Of a DNA stretch of 35,144 nucleotides, positions 30,879-35,144 are shown in pieces (the first letter of the stretch is position 1; each line of letters starts with the position of its first letter). The notes beneath the pieces were generated by a model that searched no databases, was not told where the DNA came from, and saw only the letters and a program-made list of their open reading frames with translations. The DNA lies in the IMG/VR virus record IMGVR_UViG_3300009496_000025, positions 1 through 35,144 of that record. One strand, 5' to 3'. Position numbers and translations under genes: made by a program. This DNA comes from a virus.

Positions 30879-32561
30879 TCATTCAAACCCCAATGATACT
30901 AAGTCATCTTCTTTAGATACCTGTATGTCACTCATGTCCATCTCCTGTAGCCTACCAGTATCATCGTCGAACTTCAAGTGTGTAGCTATACCAACATCGC
31001 CAGTGTATCTAGACTTCAGTACACGGACACGGGTAGTAGAAGCTTCAATGGGATCATCAGACTGCTGGTTTCTCTCTAGTGAAATAACACAGTCGGATAA
31101 CTGGGCGATGCTTTGAGATCCTCGCAAGTGATTCAACCCTGTCTCGATGCCATTCTCATGTCCTTTGTTACCATCTATTCGACGAAGGTGCGACACAAGA
31201 ATAATACCAGCCCCTGTTTCTTCTACAAGGGTTCTTAAGCGGTGCATGATAGCGTCAATAGTACGCCTCTCGTCACCTTCAGCTGATGTAGACACAAGCA
31301 TATGCAGGTGATCAATCACTACCCACTTACAGTCGCAACCTATAATCATAAACCGTAGCTTACTAAAGATAGCTTCGATGTCATTGGCTCCGAAGTGTGC
31401 ATGAATCCAAACACGGTTGAAGTTATCCTTGTCATACATTATATCAAAGAAATTATCTAGCTCATCCTCAGTAAATGAATCTCTTATTCTATCGATATGT
31501 AGTTTGGCATTAGCCTCAATAGATAGGATACCATCAACTGTTCTGTTGAAGGTTTCTTCTAAGGCGATGACACCTACATTATGGTCAGTAGTTTTAATAA
31601 GCCAATGCTCTAGCTCACGTGTAACACTGGATTTACCTAGCCCTGTACCACCTGTTAAGGTAATGAGTTCACCTTGTCTTATACCTTCCAGCTTCTCGTT
31701 CAAACCTTTCCACGGGAATGGATAAGATACCTTCTTCTCTCTGTTCTTATACTTCTCTCTGTTCTCTGAGACACTTAGAACTCCTGAAGGTGTGTATGTC
31801 TTTGCATCCCACCAACATTGTACAAAACGCTTATGCCCGTTAGCTTTTAATAGATCATTGGCATCCTTGAAACCTTCAGGGAATGTCAATATCTTTGCCT
31901 TACCCGGCTTCAATAGCCTAGCTACGTGCCTCGCTGCTTCCTTACCTACAGTGTCCATATCAAAGGCAATGACCACCTGATCAAAGCTTTCTAAGAACTC
32001 TAGGTTATCCCTTACATCCCGCTCTGCACCACCAGCACCGTTCTTCACTGACACTACAGGCCACTGTGATCCGAGCAACTCATAAGCTGCCATAGCATCA
32101 CACTCTCCTTCGACTAAGGTTACAAACTTACCGCCTTGTCTGAAGAGATGCTCTCCGAATAGCTTAGCCTGTGTTGATATACCCTGCCATCTAAAGTCCT
32201 TGTTACCTACGAACCTAGTCTTGTAGGCAATGACATCATTCTCTCCGTAGTAGGGATAGATATGTTTAAAGACATCTCCAGCACTGTCGTGTGTTACTTT
32301 AACGCCATACTTCTTAGCTGTTTCTAATGATATTTGTCTGTCTGTTAAGGCAGCAAACTGTCCTTCACTTGCAAACTTCTCTGGTTCTAAAGCTCTTTGA
32401 GTATTAGATATCATCATATTATCTCTGGTTGAATTATCTTCTGTGTGTTTCTTTATGTATCCCTTGCAGGAAAAGCAAACCGCACTCCCATCAATATTGA
32501 TAGAGAGTGCGTCACTGCTGGAACATAAAGGACATGGTTGATGCGTTTTAGCAAATGCCAT
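30879..32561 (-). CDS. Bifunctional primase-helicase, T7 gp4-like
   Basis: A 560-residue replisome enzyme that lays down primers and unwinds DNA. The N-terminal zinc finger has C10-x2-C13-x15-C29-x2-C32, the same spacing as T7 gp4. TOPRIM motifs follow: LVEGECDAMAAYE and VVIAFDMDTVGKEAA. The RecA-type helicase part (from about 290) has Walker A GGTGLGKSS (K310), LIAL/EET-like GVIALEETF, Walker B WVVIDHLHML, and GIILVSHLRR. Its length is close to the 566-residue T7 protein. The ATG (MAFAKTHQPCPLC) follows the upstream stop by 5 bases. No separate helicase loader is visible, consistent with the T7 system. Confidence 0.93.
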   Translation of the reverse strand: MAFAKTHQPCPLCSSSDALSINIDGSAVCFSCKGYIKKHTEDNSTRDNMMISNTQRALEPEKFASEGQFAALTDRQISLETAKKYGVKVTHDSAGDVFKHIYPYYGENDVIAYKTRFVGNKDFRWQGISTQAKLFGEHLFRQGGKFVTLVEGECDAMAAYELLGSQWPVVSVKNGAGGAERDVRDNLEFLESFDQVVIAFDMDTVGKEAARHVARLLKPGKAKILTFPEGFKDANDLLKANGHKRFVQCWWDAKTYTPSGVLSVSENREKYKNREKKVSYPFPWKGLNEKLEGIRQGELITLTGGTGLGKSSVTRELEHWLIKTTDHNVGVIALEETFNRTVDGILSIEANAKLHIDRIRDSFTEDELDNFFDIMYDKDNFNRVWIHAHFGANDIEAIFSKLRFMIIGCDCKWVVIDHLHMLVSTSAEGDERRTIDAIMHRLRTLVEETGAGIILVSHLRRIDGNKGHENGIETGLNHLRGSQSIAQLSDCVISLERNQQSDDPIEASTTRVRVLKSRYTGDVGIATHLKFDDDTGRLQEMDMSDIQVSKEDDLVSLGFE

Positions 32562-32566
32562 GGTCT

Positions 32567-32782
32567 TTAATCCTCTTCGGTTACTAAAGCCCCTTCGTCT
32601 AGGTTGTTGTTCATAGCTGCAATAAAGGTTTGTTTAGCAGCTAGTAGTACATTAGAACGCTTTGCCAGTGAGTCAAGCTCTTGCTGAACCTCAACCAAAT
32701 AGTTATAAGTTAGCTTAGCTTCGTCGTTCAATAGCTCAACGTCATACAAACCTTCTTCTGTTTTATATGTAAAGTTACTCAT
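32567..32782 (-). CDS. Small coiled-coil protein, 71 aa
   Basis: A 71-residue acidic protein (MSNFTYKTEEGLYDVELLND), then a predicted coiled coil (YLVEVQQELDSLAKRSNVLL, KQTFIAAMNNNL) and an acidic end (DEGALVTEED). I recall similar small proteins with a KxYxxxxLsxeAK-type start in marine phages, role unknown. It lies between the SSB-like and primase-helicase genes with gaps of 2 and 5 bases, so it is probably expressed together with the replisome. Confidence 0.72.
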   Translation of the reverse strand: MSNFTYKTEEGLYDVELLNDEAKLTYNYLVEVQQELDSLAKRSNVLLAAKQTFIAAMNNNLDEGALVTEED

Positions 32783-32784
32783 AT

Positions 32785-33264
32785 TTAAAATGCCATCCTG
32801 TCTTCAGTGAAAGGTGTGTTGCCATCGCCATGCTCTACAAGTTCAAGAACCTGCAAGGCGTGGATGCTTGGGCGTTTGATCTTCTTGATCTTGCCGTAGT
32901 TTAATGTTGCCCATTGAACCGCAACCCGTGAACCATTACCAATCTTGTAATCCACTCGTTGCTTATCTGTATCAACAACAATAGGCGCAGTGTTTTCTGT
33001 ACCGTTATAGTTAGAAGCCCACTTGTAGAAAGTAATAACAGGATCAGGGGTATACTTACGTGAGCCTGCTTCATGTAGTCCAGCATTGAACCCTGCTTGT
33101 TTAAACTTCAAGAAGACCTCATCACTTACAGCTACATTAACTTCCCACCCAAACTTACCAGTGCCGGGCATCTGTGACTCATTATAGTCAGCTACAGGTG
33201 CATCGACATGAGCGTAGTATGCAACACCTTCGATAACTTCTGGGATACCATCAATCATTTTCAT
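32785..33264 (-). CDS. ssDNA-binding-like protein (replication module)
   Basis: A 159-residue protein with beta-rich character: GVAYYAHVDAPVADYNES, GKFGWEVNVAV, DPVITFYKWAS, then YKIGNGSRVAVQWATLNYG and a predicted strand pattern to the end. The IGNGSxVxVQW segment is what I remember from OB-fold ssDNA-binding proteins of marine phages. The C-terminus is TPFTEDRMAF: mildly acidic and ending in Phe, as T7 gp2.5 does (its terminal Phe contacts other replisome proteins), though far less acidic here. Strong SD TTAGGAGAAG. Its position before primase-helicase and polymerase matches the T7 order. Family assigned from pattern, not from a search. Confidence 0.65.
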   Translation of the reverse strand: MKMIDGIPEVIEGVAYYAHVDAPVADYNESQMPGTGKFGWEVNVAVSDEVFLKFKQAGFNAGLHEAGSRKYTPDPVITFYKWASNYNGTENTAPIVVDTDKQRVDYKIGNGSRVAVQWATLNYGKIKKIKRPSIHALQVLELVEHGDGNTPFTEDRMAF

Positions 33265-33276
33265 TAGATACTTCTC

Positions 33277-33447
33277 CTAATTAGTTTTTAAAAACTTTTC
33301 ATAGCCATTAGTAAACTCACCAAATGATATGGCTACCTTATCATCTGATAAAAAGGTAACTTGCATAGTCACCTTGTCTCTATACATATCACCTTCATAT
33401 GTATTCTTAAACCTAGTCAGCTCTGACTTTGTTGTTTCAACATACAT
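33277..33447 (-). CDS. Small hypothetical protein, 56 aa
   Basis: A 56-residue ORF (MYVETTKSELTRFKNTYEGD, then DKVTMQVTFLSDDKVAISFG), mostly beta-strand-like. It starts in the stop of the upstream gene (TGATG, one-base overlap) and ends 12 bases before the SSB-like gene, whose SD (AGGAGAAG) begins at the stop. No motif is recognised. It occupies the early-to-middle region of small genes, where phages often keep host-takeover proteins; that is only positional inference. Confidence 0.65.
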   Translation of the reverse strand: MYVETTKSELTRFKNTYEGDMYRDKVTMQVTFLSDDKVAISFGEFTNGYEKFLKTN

Positions 33448-33632
33448 CACCACTCTCCTAGATAGTTTATAAAATCAGGAATAATATTTATAACATCATC
33501 TCCTGTAGCAGTCAAAGATAGTCTGTCTTTTGCAAAGACTATGAAACGTGCCTTGATCTTTTCGTTAGGTTGTTTTGTACCTAAGCTCATAGCAAAAGCA
33601 TAAGCCCAAGAGTCTTCGATAAGATCTTCCAT
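33447..33632 (-). CDS. Small hypothetical protein, 61 aa
   Basis: A 61-residue protein (MEDLIEDSWAYAFAMSLGTK, then QPNEKIKARFIVFAKDRL and DDVINIIPDFINYLGEW). Helical, no membrane span. SD AGGATGGT lies 5 bases before the ATG. A promoter-like sequence sits at 33666-33694, so it could be the first gene of a transcript that carries the replication genes. Function unknown. Confidence 0.68.
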   Translation of the reverse strand: MEDLIEDSWAYAFAMSLGTKQPNEKIKARFIVFAKDRLSLTATGDDVINIIPDFINYLGEW

Positions 33633-33665
33633 TAAATCACCATCCTTTTATTTAGACCAGCCTAT

Positions 33666-33694
33666 ATTATAACAGACTTAGTTTCTTTTTACAA
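33666..33694 (-). promoter_or_regulatory. Candidate sigma70-type promoter for the replication genes
   Basis: On the minus strand, TTGTAA (33689-33694, four of six to TTGACA) and a perfect TATAAT (33666-33671) are 17 bases apart, the optimal spacing. Transcription would start near 33659, 27 bases before the ATG at 33632, which is preceded by an AGGATGGT SD. It lies in one of the few gaps of this operon, partly over the end of the 58-residue gene. With no phage RNA polymerase seen, host RNA polymerase would read it. Confidence 0.6.
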
Positions 33695-33854
33695 CAGGGA
33701 AGCTGTCTAAAGGATCTTCCTTAAAAAACTTACCCCATAGTGCAGGCTCATCTCTAACTGCTGATTGCTGTAAGACACTTAACCTTGCTTCAAGTATTCG
33801 TATCTTATCAGTAAGCTGTATCTTTTCTATCACATCTTCTATGATCTTACTCAT
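33678..33854 (-). CDS. Small coiled-coil protein, 58 aa
   Basis: A 58-residue ORF (MSKIIEDVIEKIQLTDKIRI, then LEARLSVLQQSAVRDEPALW). Residues 1-34 predict an amphipathic helix or coiled coil, and the tail GKFFKEDPLDSFPVVKRN is polar. The start overlaps the upstream gene by 8 bases, and the stop overlaps the candidate promoter. No homologue is recognised. A role as a small dimeric regulator is imaginable but not supported. Confidence 0.62.
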   Translation of the reverse strand: MSKIIEDVIEKIQLTDKIRILEARLSVLQQSAVRDEPALWGKFFKEDPLDSFPVVKRN

Positions 33855-34038
33855 CTACTGTGTTGTCCTGTATAAGTTTAAAGTCATCTCCAAAACAAAA
33901 CACCTTCAGAGTCTCACCATCTTTATCAGTGATAGTAATGTCCCAGCTATTATGATTAGAACCATCTACTCCTTCAACACACTTAAGAATCTTTATTGTT
34001 TTGGTATCATGTATAAAAATATTATTGCTTATAGACAT
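33847..34038 (-). CDS. Small hypothetical protein, 63 aa
   Basis: The start at 34038 (MSISNNIFIHDTKTIKILKC) is chosen over an in-frame start 12 bases upstream because GGAG in TGGAGAGCGTT lies at good SD distance. The 63-residue product looks beta-rich (SWDITITDKDGETLKVFCFG). The start overlaps the ThyX stop by 10 bases and the end overlaps the next gene by 8, suggesting coupling. No motif is recognised. Confidence 0.66.
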   Translation of the reverse strand: MSISNNIFIHDTKTIKILKCVEGVDGSNHNSWDITITDKDGETLKVFCFGDDFKLIQDNTVDE

Positions 34039-34679
34039 AACGCTCTCCAAGAATGTGTGATTGTTTCTTTCTCATCTAAAGCTTTCTTAATTAACAAGGC
34101 AACCTCTTGTGTTTCAAGCTGGGCCGTACTATGTGTCCTTTGCTTAACAATACGGGCGAAGGCTACAAGGCTACCTGTCCAGTACCACTCTGTCATCATC
34201 GACTGTGGCAGAAGCATACGAGCTTGCTCCATACAGACACCCGAAGCTATAGCGTCTTCGTACTCAGCTAAGGCCAACTGTGTGGAGTTCATACTTTTTT
34301 CTATCCTCGAACCCCAACGTTCCCAACCGCTTGATTCGTCACTGCTACCCTGCTTCACATTATCAGCAGCCTTCCGCCAGATCTTTGGCTCATAGAATTC
34401 AATATCTGTATCGACATATCGCCTACTGATTTCATTCCACGTTAAGCCCACCTGATGCTTAACCAACTGTCGAGCACAGAAGATAGGTGCCTTCATTCTA
34501 AACTGTAGGATGACATGAGCAAAGGGCGACCAGTGTCCATGCTTAGCTAGAAAAGAAATCAATCGCTCATCCTTTCTATTTAACTCCTTGCTGTGGCTGT
34601 TGAAGCTAACCCTCGCTGCATTAACTACAGTAAGATCACCTCCCATACTGTTGATTAGTCTAGCCTGCATGTCACTCAT
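34029..34679 (-). CDS. thyX: Flavin-dependent thymidylate synthase
   Basis: The start at 34679 (MSDMQARLINSMGGDL) is chosen because it overlaps the previous stop as ATGA and has SD GGGAG at 6 bases; an ATG six bases upstream has no spacing for one. The 216-residue enzyme makes dTMP from dUMP with FAD, NADPH and methylenetetrahydrofolate. Recognisable blocks: VNAARVSFNS, HWSPFAHVILQF, RQLVKHQVGLTWNEISRRY and RMLLPQSMMTEWYWT. The ThyX signature RHRx7S is altered here to KHQ with one extra residue before the Ser, while NE and SRRY are kept. I recall this KHQVG form in phage ThyX proteins. It complements RNR in DNA-precursor supply. Confidence 0.9.
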   Translation of the reverse strand: MSDMQARLINSMGGDLTVVNAARVSFNSHSKELNRKDERLISFLAKHGHWSPFAHVILQFRMKAPIFCARQLVKHQVGLTWNEISRRYVDTDIEFYEPKIWRKAADNVKQGSSDESSGWERWGSRIEKSMNSTQLALAEYEDAIASGVCMEQARMLLPQSMMTEWYWTGSLVAFARIVKQRTHSTAQLETQEVALLIKKALDEKETITHSWRALCL

Positions 34680-34876
34680 TCCCATCTCCCATGCTCAGCA
34701 AGCTCATCTCTTAGCATCTTAACTTCTTTTGCAAGCTCAAGGGCAACCTTCCATAGTCCTAGTATGTGAAGCTCCCCTTCATCGCCCCAGTAGGTATCGT
34801 GCTTACCTACACCCGCAGCAACCTCTTCGCTGTCATTGTATAATGATACTTGATCTAAAATATCAGAGTTATTCAT
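34676..34876 (-). CDS. Small hypothetical protein, 66 aa
   Basis: The start at 34876 (MNNSDILDQVSLYNDSEEVA) is chosen because of a near-ideal SD (AGAGGTG, 5 bases before the ATG). An in-frame ATG at 34921 with SD GGGAG would add 15 residues and leave only 3 bases to the upstream gene, so it remains possible. The product is acidic and helical (ILGLWKVALELAKEVKMLRD). Its end overlaps ThyX as ATGA. No motif recognised. Confidence 0.65.
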   Translation of the reverse strand: MNNSDILDQVSLYNDSEEVAAGVGKHDTYWGDEGELHILGLWKVALELAKEVKMLRDELAEHGRWE

Positions 34877-34924
34877 GCTGTCACCTCTAAGTTTATTTTC
34901 TTGGCGCACTTTAATTATCATGGT

Positions 34925-35089
34925 CTATACTCCCATTATACTTCCATAAGTTTCAGATACTATAATTCCTAAAAGAAAAGCTATCAATGACATTATTATA
35001 GTGGTACGATCACTATATAATATATCTTTAAGATCAATGTATATATTATATACTTCTCTTTTAATATTATCTATAAGTGTTTTAAACAT
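34925..35089 (-). CDS. Small single-TM protein, 54 aa
   Basis: A 54-residue ORF: an N-terminal amphipathic part (MFKTLIDNIKREVYNIYIDL) then one membrane span (TIIMSLIAFLLGIIVSETYG, about residues 30-49) and a short end IMGV. The coding DNA is extremely AT-rich. The start overlaps the upstream partial gene by 8 bases. Probably an inner-membrane protein of unknown role; small membrane proteins early in phage operons sometimes affect the host envelope or exclude other phages, but nothing here shows it. Confidence 0.6.
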   Translation of the reverse strand: MFKTLIDNIKREVYNIYIDLKDILYSDRTTIIMSLIAFLLGIIVSETYGSIMGV

Positions 35090-35144
35090 TTCTAATTTTC
35101 TCCATAGTTATCATAGTTTCTTTAACTTGCTCTGCTCTTTTATA
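35082..35144 (-). CDS. End of a CDS running in from beyond the window (3' 20 residues)
   Basis: An open frame enters at the last base of the window and ends with KETMITMEKIRNV and a TAA at 35082-35084. The stop overlaps the start of the 54-residue membrane gene by 8 bases, the pattern seen throughout this operon, which supports it as the 3' end of a real upstream gene. Too short to identify. Confidence 0.5.
   Translation of the reverse strand, partial: YKRAEQVKETMITMEKIRNV

Noticed and set aside
1-35144. tRNA genes, integrase, repressor, phage RNA polymerase or attachment sites
   Set aside because: None recognised on either strand; their absence is limited to this window and to what can be seen by eye.

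Overview
The window is most of a lytic, tailed double-stranded DNA phage with short-tailed (podovirus), T7-like biology, probably marine. The clues are a T7-type replication set (Zn-finger primase-helicase, family A polymerase with a Tyr in the O-helix, endonuclease I-type resolvase, ssDNA-binding-like protein), a cobalamin-dependent class II ribonucleotide reductase with ThyX and a MazG-like protein, and several small proteins that I recall mainly from marine phages. This combination recalls Roseobacter phage SIO1 and the cobaviruses (Zobellviridae/Cobavirinae). That placement is from memory and unverified. DNA is AT-rich by eye. No integrase, repressor, phage RNA polymerase, tRNA or CRISPR is visible. 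Terminase, portal and capsid genes are absent and presumably lie upstream of base 1.

Layout. Bases 1-23421 (plus strand) hold the virion and lysis half: the end of a tail-tube-B-like gene, three tail-fibre genes that each end in an S74 self-cleaving chaperone domain (739-4452, 4456-6414, 6676-7959), small genes including a T7-type holin (8446-8610), five large or unusual presumed internal virion proteins (8926-22219), then an M15 peptidase endolysin, a three-TM holin, a single-TM spanin- or holin-like protein and a small basic conserved protein. Bases 23462-35144 (minus strand, read from the right) hold the replication and nucleotide half: a membrane protein, ThyX, small unknowns, the ssDNA-binding-like protein, primase-helicase, DNA polymerase, a GIY-YIG protein, a Cas4/RecB-like nuclease, small unknowns, the resolvase, DUF3310, MazG and RNR. 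The two halves converge with only about 40 bases between well-supported genes. Genes are tightly packed with many ATGA or TAATG overlaps, and no stretch over 300 bases lacks a gene.

How the genes fit together. RNR makes deoxynucleotides, ThyX makes dTMP, and MazG may clean or tune the nucleotide pool. The resolvase and Cas4-like nuclease probably process phage DNA and could recycle host DNA. Primase-helicase, polymerase and the SSB-like protein form a T7-like replisome. The fibre cluster looks modular, with repeated junctions at which fibre tips could be exchanged.

The most striking gene is 16778-22219 (1813 residues). It appears to join an internal-virion-like N-terminal body to a class I SAM-methyltransferase fold (DYGAGKG, around residue 1330) and a C-terminal HExxH zincin (H1645/E1646/H1649, candidate third ligand E1717). 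If it is packaged in the virion, these enzymes would be delivered with the genome.
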